64,000 bases of DNA. Source: Candidatus Nanopelagicus hibericus (GTDB taxonomy: Bacteria; Actinomycetota; Actinomycetes; Nanopelagicales; Nanopelagicaceae). This document shows positions 47,419 to 58,505 of this stretch, piece by piece (position 1 is the first letter of the stretch; the number at the start of each line of letters is the position of its first letter). The notes under the pieces were generated by a model. The model saw nothing but the letters and a program-made list of their open reading frames with translations, was not told where the DNA came from and did no database searches. The position numbers were made by a program, and so were the translations under genes. The stretch is from assembly GCF_002288005.1 (NCBI RefSeq), contig NZ_CP016771.1, forward strand, positions 930,001 to 994,000. The letters run 5' to 3'.

Positions 47419-47431
47419 GCGTTATCTCCTA

Positions 47432-47554
47432 GATGTTCCTTTATCCAGACTTTAACTGTCGGTCTCGGAGTTTCACCAAGTCAACCAAATGAATTTCATT
47501 TGGGTCGCGGACTTTAACCGCCGGTTCGGAATTACACCGACCCCCGGAAACATC
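47432..47554 (-). promoter_or_regulatory. FMN riboswitch (RFN element)
   Basis: Read on the minus strand, the conserved core appears in order: GGGGGTCGGTGTAATTCCG, ACCGGCGGTTAAAGTCCGC, GACCC, a variable CAAATGAAATTCATTTG hairpin, TTGGTGAAACTCCGAGACCG, and ACAGTTAAAGTCTGGAT. The closing helix P1 is GATGTTTCC (47554-47546) with GGAACATC (47439-47432). The ribosome site of the following gene (AGGAG, 47430-47426) is immediately next to P1, which points to translational control. It starts 27 bp after the argG stop. Confidence 0.96.
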
Positions 47555-47580
47555 AAGGCTGATACTACTTTACAAACTGG

Positions 47581-49555
<1,975 letters not shown>

Positions 49556-49559
<4 letters not shown>

Positions 49560-50215
49560 TTATCAACCATTGCAAGGGTAAACAACCGCTTCGGCTTGGG
49601 TAATCTTGCTATTTTATTCATCCATAAATACGCAAGTAAGGTTGCGATTACGCCAACAATCATGATTACTTGTCCAAAAGATTGCTCGTAAGCAACTCTG
49701 GCATTTTCCTGAGTTCGCAAAATTAACAATAGGATCCAGGGTGCAAACGCAGCTAAGTTCGCAGAGTTCCTAACCCAGCCAAACCTGGTATTAATCTCAG
49801 CCCGGAGTGCTAAATCTGAAGATACATACTCAGATAATTCTCGCAGAATTTTGATGGTATTTTTGCTACCAAATTTGGCAGCGAAATATAAAGATTCAAA
49901 CAATTGATCTGATATCGGATCGGCAAAGGTTTCTTTTAACTTACCCAGCGCTGATTCAAAATTATCACCCATAGAGATAGTTTCTGAAAATTTCTGAAAA
50001 TCGGCGCGAATTACATTTGGGCCAATTCTGCCTAACTGAGCCAGACTTTCAGTGATTGATGCCCCTGATTGTAGCGAGGCAATTATCAAATCAAGGACCT
50101 CTGGCCAAGCACTTGCTCTATTTAGGTTAATTCTCTTCTTTTGATTAGCGCTATAAATTAAATAAATCGAAATGAATATTGAAATGAAGAGTGCTATTAC
50201 TGTTAATTTCTGCAT
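49556..50215 (-). CDS. tadB: TadB-like type II secretion F domain protein
   Basis: 219 aa from ATG 50215, overlapping the cpaF stop (TGATG). N-terminal helix (LTVIALFISIFISIYLIYSA), T2SSF domain (LIIASLQSGASITESLAQLGRIGP...AAKFGSKNTIKILRELSEYV), and two C-terminal helices. It is the inner-membrane platform paired with TadC. It is about 70 residues shorter than typical TadB proteins, lacking most of the N-terminal region. Confidence 0.85.
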
Positions 50216-51240
50216 CAATTGCTACTGCTATTGCGCTTGGTAAGTATTGCTGGAAAATTGGCAAGTCCCTTGTCGTATTTACTCTTATTCCACTTAAACA
50301 AGGTTTCCATTTCGACAATGCCGCCTTCAGAACGGCCAGTAACACTTGCCAGTTCAACCACTCGCCGCCTACCGCCTGAATCAAGTGAGCACTGAATCAC
50401 TAAATCAATGCTGTTTGCAATTGTGGGGGTTATAAAATTTTGCGAGATGTTCTCCCCCGCAAGTAGAGGTAATAATTGCAATTTGCTTATAGCACTCCTT
50501 GCAGAGTTTGCGTGAAGTGTGGCCATACCTGGCAGTCCAGAATTAAGAGCCACTAACAGGTCTAGGGCTTCTGCCTCTCTAACTTCACCTACAATAATTC
50601 TGCTGGGTCGCATGCGTAGAGATTCTTTTATTAATCTGCGCAATGAAATTTCGCCATCTCCCTCAAGATTTGCAGTTCGAGTTTGCAACGCAATCCAATC
50701 AGGTAGCTCGGGTTTTAATTCAAAAACCTCTTCAATTGTGATTATTCGTTCACTAACTGGAATACAGGTAATCAGAGCATTTAGAAAGGTAGTTTTTCCA
50801 GTTTGAGTTCCCCCGCTCACCAATATATTTAATCCTGCTGCTACTGACTGATTGAGGAAATCAAATATCTCCTGATTAATCGAATTGAGTTTTACTAAAT
50901 CAGCCAGAGTGTTGCCCTTGTTATTGTGCTTTCTGATATTTACTGCCCAGTGGTTTGCGGTCACCTCAGGTATTGCCACATGCAATCTGCTGCCATCAGG
51001 TAGTCGAGCATCTACAAATGGGTTACTTACATCAAGTCGGCGCCCTCCCCAGATAAGTAGACGTTCAATTAGATCATGCACATTTTCTTTAGTTAAGACC
51101 AGGTTTGTTAATTCACTACAACCATCTCTTGCGATGAATATCCGGCTTGGATTATTAATCCAAATCTCTTCAACTGCATCATCTAATATCAAACTCTTTA
51201 ATGGGCCAAAACTGTCTAGTTGATTATTTAACTTATCCAT
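50215..51240 (-). CDS. cpaF: CpaF/TadA secretion ATPase
   Basis: 341 aa, VirB11-like hexameric ATPase that powers Tad-type pilus or secretion machines. Walker A LVSGGTQTGKTTFLNAL, the Asp box ITIEEVFELKP, Walker B MRPSRIIVGEVREAEALDLLVAL, and the His box GMATLHANS are present. The extended N-terminal region of many CpaF proteins is missing; the protein begins just before the FVDARLPDGSRLHVAIPE domain region. First of a coupled cpaF-tadB-tadC trio. Confidence 0.93.
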   Translation of the reverse strand: MDKLNNQLDSFGPLKSLILDDAVEEIWINNPSRIFIARDGCSELTNLVLTKENVHDLIERLLIWGGRRLDVSNPFVDARLPDGSRLHVAIPEVTANHWAVNIRKHNNKGNTLADLVKLNSINQEIFDFLNQSVAAGLNILVSGGTQTGKTTFLNALITCIPVSERIITIEEVFELKPELPDWIALQTRTANLEGDGEISLRRLIKESLRMRPSRIIVGEVREAEALDLLVALNSGLPGMATLHANSARSAISKLQLLPLLAGENISQNFITPTIANSIDLVIQCSLDSGGRRRVVELASVTGRSEGGIVEMETLFKWNKSKYDKGLANFPAILTKRNSSSN

Positions 51241-51328
51241 GGTGCCATTATTTAATTAATGGATAGTGATTAAAAAGGGCTGTGCATTAAATATTACAGA
51301 ATGATTTATCTCCTAGCCTCTTAGTGAC

Positions 51329-51805
51329 CTAAAAGTGGATTAGATCTATTTTTGCATACCAAGCTAATTGTTTTTCACCGATTCTTCGATGTGAGATTGC
51401 AATATTGCAATACTCAGGCAGAAGATTGCTTGCCCGCTCGATTGCTTGAGTACTTTCTGATTGGCTCTTGCTGACAACAAATATCCAAAAACCAAACTGT
51501 GAAACCCTACAAATGCAATCAGATTCTCGAAATATACCCTTCAGGCTAAAAGCAATTTTTACCAACTCAGCCTCTATTGCAGAGATAATTGAAGCAGAAT
51601 CTGCACCTGCCATTGGCGTTAAGAATTTTTTGAGATCTAAGGTAATTGAAAACATGCTTAAGTTGGATTGATTACGCTCTGAAATTGCCAAGTCTCGTTT
51701 AACGATTTGGTCAAATCGTTCAGGAGCCATTGCTCCGGTCAACTGGTCGATTTCGCCATTATTAGTGAAAAAAACTAAATCAATTTCTTTCTGGAATTTT
51801 TCCAT
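51329..51805 (-). CDS. Degenerate GGDEF-domain protein
   Basis: 158 aa. The pattern IDQLTGAMAPERFDQIV...LAISERNQSNLSMFSITLDLKKF...GIFRESDCICRVSQFGFWIFVV follows a diguanylate-cyclase domain closely, but the GGDEF signature itself is SQFGF (102-106), and the metal-binding Asp of the LDIDxFK motif is in LDLKKF. It cannot make c-di-GMP by known chemistry. It could bind nucleotide or a partner as a regulator. It sits 88 bp upstream of cpaF in the same direction and may govern the Tad machine. Confidence 0.7.
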   Translation of the reverse strand: MEKFQKEIDLVFFTNNGEIDQLTGAMAPERFDQIVKRDLAISERNQSNLSMFSITLDLKKFLTPMAGADSASIISAIEAELVKIAFSLKGIFRESDCICRVSQFGFWIFVVSKSQSESTQAIERASNLLPEYCNIAISHRRIGEKQLAWYAKIDLIHF

Positions 51806-51838
51806 TCTAATTAGGCAGAGTAGTATTTAACAGTGATC

Positions 51839-52207
51839 ATGAAAAGAGTGCTAGCCACCGAATCAAACCGTAAGCGTGCGATATATTTGCTTAGGTTTGA
51901 AGCTGTATTAATTTTAGCGGTGGTGATCTATTTGCTGACAGCTCCATTGGTGTTGGATGTGAGTGCGCCTGCAGCGCTATCAGCTGAAATTATTTTTGGC
52001 TTATTAGCCTGCTTAGGACTCTGGTTTAGTGCAATGGGATTTGCCAAGAAGCGCTCATTTGGAAGAGCACCTGCAGTATTAGCAAATTTGATTGCACTGG
52101 GGGTTTCTTACTACATGATTTCTGGAAGCCTACTTGTTGTTGGTATTCCACTTGCAATTCTTGCACTAATTACTTTGTTCTCCGCCGCACTCGGCTACGC
52201 TGAATAA
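51839..52207 (+). CDS. DUF4233-like four-helix membrane protein
   Basis: 122 aa from ATG 51839 (a GTG two codons upstream is possible). Four hydrophobic segments (EAVLILAVVIYLLTAPLVL, ALSAEIIFGLLACLGLWFSAMGF, APAVLANLIALGVSYYMIS, LLVVGIPLAILALITLFSAALGY). Size and arrangement fit DUF4233, an actinobacterial family often next to folC, though folC is not here. Function unknown. Confidence 0.6.
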   Translation: MKRVLATESNRKRAIYLLRFEAVLILAVVIYLLTAPLVLDVSAPAALSAEIIFGLLACLGLWFSAMGFAKKRSFGRAPAVLANLIALGVSYYMISGSLLVVGIPLAILALITLFSAALGYAE

Positions 52208-52948
52208 TTACCAATCAACTACTTGTTGGTCTTCCCAAAGTAAACCAGTTTTATCAACTGCAGCATCAAAGGATCTAGTTGCTAGCCAAATTGCGGTTTC
52301 AGCACCCTCTTGCGCACTCCTTGGTGCGTCAGGACCTCCCATATCGGTTCGACAATGGTTTGGACAGATTGCATCAACCAAGAATCCGCGAGCACCTAAT
52401 CCAGTCTCATAAGAAAGATTCTTAACCAAGGCATTAACTCCAGCTTTACTTATTCGATACGGCGCAAGCCCACCATGAGTTCCAGGACCTGACATTCTTC
52501 CTAGGCAGGCAGAGTAAACAATTACTCTCCCCTTTCGCGCCTCCGTCATGGCAGGTGCTAGATGATTGATTGCGGTAAATACCGCATCTAAGTTAATTGC
52601 CAACACTCTGCGCCACTCTTCATCAGTTGTTCGCAAGGTCTTAGACATCTTCTCACTCATAACACCATGAGCTAAAACTAAAATATCTAAAGTACCAAAA
52701 CCCTTGTTTGTTGCATCTTGATTGATCTCAGCTAGTACTTCACGAAACCTTTTACTATCAGCAACATCAACGCTGCGATACTCACATCCTAAAGTTTGGG
52801 CGCTTTCTTTTACCCGCTCAGGATTTTGACCAATTATGTAAACATGCATACCAGCAGCAATTAATCCCTTTGCAGTTTCAAAACCCAAGCCCCTAGATCC
52901 ACCAGTAACTATCGCCCATTTTTTTTCTGCACTCATGGGCATAACCAT
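52208..52948 (-). CDS. Short-chain dehydrogenase/reductase
   Basis: 246 aa from the first ATG; ATGs at 52942 and 52936 (MSAEKKWAIVTGG) are equally plausible. Classical SDR: TGGSRGLG cofactor loop, VLAHG (NNAG position, altered), catalytic Ser in VYSACLGR and Tyr/Lys in APYRISKAGVN. The C-terminus ends LLWEDQQVVDW. Probably NADP-linked; substrate unknown. It lies end-to-end with the DUF4233 gene, converging with no gap. Confidence 0.88.
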   Translation of the reverse strand: MVMPMSAEKKWAIVTGGSRGLGFETAKGLIAAGMHVYIIGQNPERVKESAQTLGCEYRSVDVADSKRFREVLAEINQDATNKGFGTLDILVLAHGVMSEKMSKTLRTTDEEWRRVLAINLDAVFTAINHLAPAMTEARKGRVIVYSACLGRMSGPGTHGGLAPYRISKAGVNALVKNLSYETGLGARGFLVDAICPNHCRTDMGGPDAPRSAQEGAETAIWLATRSFDAAVDKTGLLWEDQQVVDW

Positions 52949-53101
52949 GCCGTTTATTTTGGCCAGTTACTACCCTCAATTATGTGCTGATGGCCACTTT
53001 GACTTGGCAATAATGCCTAGATAGGTTTGGTAGATCGCTGTTGGGAGTTAAGATTAACCTGCTACAACAATCCTAATTTGGACAAAATAGGGAGTAAATA
53101 A

Positions 53102-56100
53102 GTGAGCGAAGCTGGAGCGAATACGCCCGCTAATCACTTTGGTGGCTCCTTTGGCCCTAATGAGTGGCTTGTCCAAGAAATGTATGAGCGCTACCAAAGT
53201 GATCCAGCATCAGTTGATAAAGCTTGGTGGGATTTCTTCGCAGATTTTAAAGGTGCACCAACATTAAATGGGAAACCAGGCATTCAAAGCAGTGCTACTA
53301 AAACTAGCTCTCCGCCAATTCCCAAATCACAATTAATGAAACCGGTCGAGCAGCCAGTTACAAAACCAGTGGTGATTGAAAAAATTGTCGAAGAAAAAGT
53401 GGCAACCACAGCTCTTAAACCAGCTGATCCAATTACTCAGCCCGTTGCAACCACAACAACACCAGTAGGTGTACGAGTGGAGCCGTTGCGCGGAGTTGCT
53501 GCCAGAGTTGTTCAATCCATGGAAGGGTCATTGTCAGTTCCTACTGCAACTAGTGTGCGCGTTGTGCCAGCTAAGTTATTGATTGATAATCGAACTGTCA
53601 TTAATAATCATTTAAAACGTGGACGTGGTGGAAAAGTTTCATTTACTCACTTAATCGGATACGCAATGATCAAGGCGATCAGGGCAATGCCAGAGATGAA
53701 CTCCTTCTATACCCAATTAGATGGCAAGCCAGCTATTGGGCATCCTGAACATGTTAATTTAGGAATTGCAATTGATCTTGCAAAAGCAGATGGTTCACGG
53801 CAATTACTTGTGCCAGCTATTAAAGGATGTGAGAAGTTAGATTTTGCGCAGTTTTGGTCTGCATATGAAGAGGTGGTCCATAAAGCCAGAGCTGGGGCAT
53901 TAACCGTTGAAGATTTTGCGGGCACAACGCTCTCTTTAACCAACCCTGGAACTATTGGCACAGTTCACTCGGTGCCACGCTTAGTCGCCGGCCAAGGTTT
54001 GATTCTTGGTGTTGGCTCACTTGATTACCCAGCTGAATTTCATGGCGCAAATGAACAGACTCTCTCAGATTTAGGGATCAGCAAAGTTGTGACTGTGACT
54101 AGTACCTATGACCACCGCATTATTCAAGGCGCTCAATCTGGAGATTTTCTGCGAAGAATTCATGAAATTTTATTGGGTGAAGAAAACTTCTATGATGAAA
54201 TTTTTGAAGCTCTCCGAATCCCTTATGTACCAATTCGTTGGGTCAATGATATTCAATCTGGAAAAGATAATGCTGTAAGTAAAACTGCAAGGGTTCAAAA
54301 ACTGATTGATGCTTATCGCACCACCGGTCATTTAATGGCTGACATTGATCCCCTCGTTTATAAACAAAGATCTCATCCAGATCTAGATATTGTTAATCAT
54401 GGCTTAACCCTTTGGGATTTAGACCGCGAGTTCGCCACCGATGGATTTGGTGGAAAGCCATTTATGAAGCTTCGTCGGATTCTGGGCGTTCTTCGTGACT
54501 CTTATTGTCGAACAATCGCCACTGAGTATATGTATATCGCTAACCCAGAGGAGCGAAAATGGATTCAAGAACGGATCGAAGTTGGAGCCCCAATAACGCC
54601 TCGGGATGAGCAGCTTAGAATTTTGCGCAAACTAAATAGCGCAGAGGCATTTGAGTCATTCTTGCAAACTAAATTTGTTGGGCAAAAGAGATTTTCGCTA
54701 GAGGGTGGAGAGTCAGTAATTCCTTTACTGGATGTAATTATTTCATCGGCGGCTGAGAGTAAATTAGATGAGGTTTGCATTGGTATGCCACACCGAGGTC
54801 GGCTTAATGTTTTAGCCAATATCGCTGGAAAATCTTATGGTCAAATATTTCAAGAGTTTGAAGGAAATTACCACGATAATGAGGTTCATGGCTCTGGCGA
54901 TGTGAAATATCATTTAGGAACAAAGGGTTTATTTACCTCACAATCTGGGGCAACAACTAAAATATACTTGGCAGCAAACCCATCTCATTTAGAAGCGGTT
55001 AACCCAGTACTTGAGGGAATTGTTCGCGCAAAGCAAGATAAATTAAAAGCAGCAGCTGGTGATACATCTATCGATGCGCAGAGCGCATACCCAGTATTAC
55101 CAATATTAGTTCATGGTGATGCAGCATTTGCTGGCCAAGGTGTTGTATCTGAAACACTTTCACTATCTCTACTAAAGGGGTATCGCACTGGCGGAACTAT
55201 TCATGTCATTGTAAATAACCAAGTTGGATTTACTACCTCACCTCATGCAGCGCGCTCATCTACTTATGCAACCGATGTTGCAAAAATGATCCAGTCGCCG
55301 GTATTTCACGTAAATGGTGATGACCCAGAGGCGTGTGCCCGAGTGGCTCATCTGGCATTTGAGTATCGCCAAGCATTTAAAAAAGATGTAGTGATCGACA
55401 TGCTCTGCTATAGAAGGCGTGGCCATAACGAAGGTGATGAGCCAAGTTTTACCCAACCAATGATGTATAAATTAGTTGATGCCAAAAGATCAACGCGAAA
55501 GCTATATACCGAATCGTTGATTGGTCGAGGCGATATCACGGTTGAAGAGGCGGAAGAGGTCTTGCGTGATTATCAACAACAACTAGAAAGTGTATTTACC
55601 GCAGTCCATAATACTGAACCTGTTAATGATCCAACTTGGAAAGCCCCAGTTGTCGCAGCTCCTGAGAGCGTTGTTACTGCAGTTAATGAAAGTGACTTAA
55701 AGAAAATTGCTGCCACACAATCTGCAATTCCTGATCACTTTACTGTCCATCCAAAACTACTACCGCAGTTAGTCAAGCGAACTCAAATGCTGGATGAATC
55801 AACAGTTGATTGGGCAGCGGGTGAAATGCTTGCCTTTGGCTCGCTATTGCTTGAAGGACATCCCATCAGAATGAGCGGACAGGATGTAAGACGTGGAACA
55901 TTTAGTAATAGACATGCGGTTGTGGTTGATAAAGAGAACGGTAAAGATTTATTTCCACTTCGCTCACTAGTAAAAGATCCAAATCAATTCCATATTTATG
56001 ACTCACTGCTCTCAGAGTATGCGGTCATGGGATTTGAGTATGGCTACTCAGTTGAGCGCGATGATGCATTGGTAATTTGGGAGGCTCAATTTGGTGATTT

Positions 56101-56836
56101 TGCTAATGGAGCTCAAACAGTTGTCGATGAATTCATCTCATCTGCTCTGCAAAAGTGGGGGGAGCGTTCATCCATAGTGTTGCTCCTGCCACACGGATAT
56201 GAGGGTCAAGGACCTGACCACTCCTCAGGAAGAATTGAAAGATTTTTAACTTTGTGCGCCGAGCAAAATATGACTGTTGCCCAACCTTCTACACCTGCTT
56301 CTTACTTCCATCTATTGCGTTGGCATATGAAAAATCCTGCAAGAAGGCCGTTGATAGTATTTGAACCAAAATCTATGTTGCGCTTAAAAGCTGCGGCCAG
56401 TGGATTAAAAGATTTCACAACAGGAACATTTAAGCCATTTATTTCAGATGATAGAGTTTCAAATGCAACTAGGTTAATTTTCACATCAGGAAAGGTTTAC
56501 TACGACTTGCTTGCTGAACGTGAAAAATTAAATGAGTTTTCAACTTCTATTGCAAGAATTGAACAGCTTTATCCACTTCCAATTGATGAAATTGTTGCAG
56601 AGGCTAAGAAGCATCCAAAAGCAACACTTTTATGGGTTCAAGATGAACCGGCTAACCAAGGGCCATGGCCATTTGTTTCACTGGCAACAACTGAGGCATT
56701 TATTGCTCATGAGGAGCTCTCCGGAAGAAATCTCCGTCGAGTGTCTCGTCGGGCAACCGCCAGCCCAGCCACTGGTAATCACCACCTGCATGAAGAAGAA
56801 GAAAAAGCATTAATGACTGAAGCTTTTACCCGCTAA
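53102..56836 (+). CDS. kgd: Multifunctional 2-oxoglutarate metabolism enzyme (Kgd): E1 with fused E2 domain
   Basis: 1244 aa, the actinobacterial fusion. Residues 1-45 form the E1 N-terminal helix (EWLVQEMYERYQSDPASVDKAW); 45-135 is a Pro/Thr/Lys linker. About 140-365 is an E2-type succinyltransferase domain without lipoyl domain, ending in TYDHRIIQGAQSGDFL. The remainder is the TPP-dependent E1 (GMPHRGRLNVLANIAGK, HGDAAFAGQGVVSE, HYVNNQVGFTT-like IVNNQVGFTTSP). GTG start 7 nt after GGGAG. It decarboxylates 2-oxoglutarate and with E2/E3 makes succinyl-CoA; in mycobacteria GarA controls it. Confidence 0.97.
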   Translation: MSEAGANTPANHFGGSFGPNEWLVQEMYERYQSDPASVDKAWWDFFADFKGAPTLNGKPGIQSSATKTSSPPIPKSQLMKPVEQPVTKPVVIEKIVEEKVATTALKPADPITQPVATTTTPVGVRVEPLRGVAARVVQSMEGSLSVPTATSVRVVPAKLLIDNRTVINNHLKRGRGGKVSFTHLIGYAMIKAIRAMPEMNSFYTQLDGKPAIGHPEHVNLGIAIDLAKADGSRQLLVPAIKGCEKLDFAQFWSAYEEVVHKARAGALTVEDFAGTTLSLTNPGTIGTVHSVPRLVAGQGLILGVGSLDYPAEFHGANEQTLSDLGISKVVTVTSTYDHRIIQGAQSGDFLRRIHEILLGEENFYDEIFEALRIPYVPIRWVNDIQSGKDNAVSKTARVQKLIDAYRTTGHLMADIDPLVYKQRSHPDLDIVNHGLTLWDLDREFATDGFGGKPFMKLRRILGVLRDSYCRTIATEYMYIANPEERKWIQERIEVGAPITPRDEQLRILRKLNSAEAFESFLQTKFVGQKRFSLEGGESVIPLLDVIISSAAESKLDEVCIGMPHRGRLNVLANIAGKSYGQIFQEFEGNYHDNEVHGSGDVKYHLGTKGLFTSQSGATTKIYLAANPSHLEAVNPVLEGIVRAKQDKLKAAAGDTSIDAQSAYPVLPILVHGDAAFAGQGVVSETLSLSLLKGYRTGGTIHVIVNNQVGFTTSPHAARSSTYATDVAKMIQSPVFHVNGDDPEACARVAHLAFEYRQAFKKDVVIDMLCYRRRGHNEGDEPSFTQPMMYKLVDAKRSTRKLYTESLIGRGDITVEEAEEVLRDYQQQLESVFTAVHNTEPVNDPTWKAPVVAAPESVVTAVNESDLKKIAATQSAIPDHFTVHPKLLPQLVKRTQMLDESTVDWAAGEMLAFGSLLLEGHPIRMSGQDVRRGTFSNRHAVVVDKENGKDLFPLRSLVKDPNQFHIYDSLLSEYAVMGFEYGYSVERDDALVIWEAQFGDFANGAQTVVDEFISSALQKWGERSSIVLLLPHGYEGQGPDHSSGRIERFLTLCAEQNMTVAQPSTPASYFHLLRWHMKNPARRPLIVFEPKSMLRLKAAASGLKDFTTGTFKPFISDDRVSNATRLIFTSGKVYYDLLAEREKLNEFSTSIARIEQLYPLPIDEIVAEAKKHPKATLLWVQDEPANQGPWPFVSLATTEAFIAHEELSGRNLRRVSRRATASPATGNHHLHEEEEKALMTEAFTR

Positions 56837-57150
56837 TTCCCTTTTTTATATCGCAAAATAACTTTTGCCAAGAATTGTTCGCCATCAATCCAACCCCAAT
56901 CTCTGGAGTCAGAACTATTTGGGTTATCGCCTTCAACCCAGTACCTAATAACACTATGCTCCATTCTGCTTTCTTTAACTCGCTTTAATAACTTAACCCC
57001 TGGCCTTGCAGGATCTTGGAGTAAATAGATCCCACCAATCCTCAATCTGTGTTTCACACCACTTAGCTTGCGAACAATTAACCAATCCCCGTCATTATAG
57101 GCAGGTGACATAGAGTTTCCTGAAACTACTACCCTACTTATTCCAATCAT
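56833..57150 (-). CDS. sodX: Nickel-type superoxide dismutase maturation protease (SodX), S26 family
   Basis: 105 aa. Signal-peptidase-I-like fold: catalytic Ser in VSGNSMSPAYNDGDWL and Lys in VKLLKRVKE, then WVEGDNPNSSDSRDWG. No membrane anchor, as expected for the cytoplasmic SodX group. It is divergent from sodN (49 bp apart) and must remove the NiSOD leader to expose the metal-binding N-terminal histidine. Ends overlap kgd by 4 bp. Confidence 0.92.
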   Translation of the reverse strand: MIGISRVVVSGNSMSPAYNDGDWLIVRKLSGVKHRLRIGGIYLLQDPARPGVKLLKRVKESRMEHSVIRYWVEGDNPNSSDSRDWGWIDGEQFLAKVILRYKKGN

Positions 57151-57165
57151 GGGAGTATTCTCCCA
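57150..57165. promoter_or_regulatory. Palindrome in the sodX-sodN divergent region
   Basis: TGGGAG-TATT-CTCCCA is a perfect 6-bp-arm inverted repeat that begins at the first base of the sodX start codon and lies 34 bp before the sodN ATG. It could be an operator for both genes; it does not resemble a known Nur box. Confidence 0.35.
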
Positions 57166-57199
57166 CTACAGGTTGGATTTAAATTAGCCAAGGAGAGAA

Positions 57200-57607
57200 A
57201 TGTTTAATTCTTTAATCAAAGCAATTGCACCAAAAGAAACAGTTTTTGCACATTGCGATCTACCATGTGGTGTTTATGATCCTGCACAAGCAAAAATTGA
57301 GGCTCAATCAGTAAAAGCTTGTATGGAAAAATATGCCGCAAGCAGTGACCCTGATTTCAAAGCACGCGCTGTTGCAATCAAGGAAGAACGTTCAGAGTTG
57401 GTCAAGCATCACTTATGGGTATTGTGGACTGACTACTTCAAAGCAAATCACTTTGAAACCTATCCTCAACTCCACTCACTATTTAACGAGGCAACAAAAC
57501 TTGCTGGTGCAGGTGGAAGTAAAGGCACAAATGATGTGGCAGTGGCCAGCAAATTAATCGGTAAAATCGATGAAATAGCAGAAATTTTCTGGGCAACTAA
57601 AAAATAA
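57200..57607 (+). CDS. sodN: Nickel-containing superoxide dismutase
   Basis: 135 aa. A 17-residue propeptide ends before HCDLPCGVYDPAQA, the nickel-hook sequence that ligates Ni by His1 (amine and imidazole), Cys2 and Cys6 after cleavage; the mature four-helix bundle is about 118 aa. It has the strong ribosome site AAGGAGAGAA. No signal peptide, so cytoplasmic. With sodX it is a complete Ni-SOD unit; a nickel importer is not in the window. Confidence 0.97.
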   Translation: MFNSLIKAIAPKETVFAHCDLPCGVYDPAQAKIEAQSVKACMEKYAASSDPDFKARAVAIKEERSELVKHHLWVLWTDYFKANHFETYPQLHSLFNEATKLAGAGGSKGTNDVAVASKLIGKIDEIAEIFWATKK

Positions 57608-57617
57608 ATTACTGATT

Positions 57618-57658
57618 TCGCTAGTGGCTTAGAACTTTAAGCTACTAGCGATTTTTTT
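57618..57658 (+). terminator. Intrinsic terminator of sodN
   Basis: TCGCTAGTGGCTTA / TAAGCTACTAGCGA form a 14-bp stem (one G-T) with a GAACTT loop, followed by a T-run. It overlaps the 3' end of the convergent thioesterase gene. Confidence 0.9.
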
Positions 57659-58081
57659 GTCCTTAACAGTACTTTCCTTCTCTGCAACCATCGTTTCGGC
57701 TGCAACTCTAGCCATGAATGAAACACGCTCTACAAACTTTCTCGTTATCAACGCTGATGCAATTAACCTGGCACTTTGGTGAACTTCAACCTCGAATTTT
57801 AAAACATTCTCAGCCAACCCAAGGCATCTAGCGGTTGCATGAATCTCTGTACCAATTCCAGCTGCACCTAAGATTTCCACCACCAAATTGGTAGTTATCG
57901 TTGTTTCACCAAAATCTAGAAATTCAATTATTGCAGTGCTGCAGGCACTCTCCATCAGTGAAAGTATTTGGTTTGAACCGACAACAGGTAAATCGTTAAC
58001 CCCTTGTGCAACTGAAGTATCACCAGGGCGAATAGTCATGGCTGACATACCTATCACACCAATAACTTGTTCTGGCTTCAT
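57629..58081 (-). CDS. Hotdog-fold thioesterase-like protein (FlK-related)
   Basis: 150 aa from ATG 58081 (GTG 58087 possible). A hotdog fold is suggested by PVVGSNQILSLMESACSTAI (central helix with Glu) followed by TTNLVVEILGAAGIGTEIHATARC and the strand FEVEVHQSARLIASALITRKFV. The arrangement recalls fluoroacetyl-CoA-thioesterase-like proteins, but the nucleophile-side Thr is Ser, and the conserved His before the glycine turn seems to be absent. Function therefore unclear. It follows rsrA by 25 bp and may belong to the SigR operon. Confidence 0.65.
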   Translation of the reverse strand: MKPEQVIGVIGMSAMTIRPGDTSVAQGVNDLPVVGSNQILSLMESACSTAIIEFLDFGETTITTNLVVEILGAAGIGTEIHATARCLGLAENVLKFEVEVHQSARLIASALITRKFVERVSFMARVAAETMVAEKESTVKDKKIASSLKF

Positions 58082-58106
58082 AATCACAAGATTAGTGATT
58101 ACTGAA

Positions 58107-58505
58107 TTACTCTTGCGGGAACTCCCTGCGGATTTCGCTAGTTATTTCTATTTGTGTCGCACCATCAGCAGAAATCTCCGTATAAGTTGTTTGGGTATAG
58201 GTAATTTCAGTAAATGGTTGAGTTTCCGTCGCTTGCATCATTTGATTGTAGAGATCCTCAGTCTGCTTATGTATGCGATGGTTTAGCTCTTGTGGTGCCT
58301 CTTCATTCAGAGCGTTACATAAAAGATTACGCATTAAAGTGATAGCTGCATTTTCTTGCTCCATTTGATTGCGACATCCTTGACACTCTCCAAAATGTAT
58401 TTCAACTAAATTCAACTGCTGATTATCTAAAATCTCATGGTCAATATAAAGCACTATGTTTGGTAACACCTGATCACAAGAGATAAAATTATTTTGCTGG
58501 TTCAT
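58107..58505 (-). CDS. rsrA: Redox-sensing zinc anti-sigma factor (RsrA/RshA type)
   Basis: 132 aa. The ZAS zinc ligands fall at Cys10, His37, Cys41 and Cys44 (ISCDQV...IHFGECQGC), the same numbers as the working residues of Streptomyces RsrA (Cys11/His37/Cys41/Cys44). Oxidation would form a disulfide, release zinc and free the sigma factor. A C-terminal Thr/Glu-rich extension of about 60 residues is longer than usual. The start overlaps sigR by 4 bp. Confidence 0.93.
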   Translation of the reverse strand: MNQQNNFISCDQVLPNIVLYIDHEILDNQQLNLVEIHFGECQGCRNQMEQENAAITLMRNLLCNALNEEAPQELNHRIHKQTEDLYNQMMQATETQPFTEITYTQTTYTEISADGATQIEITSEIRREFPQE

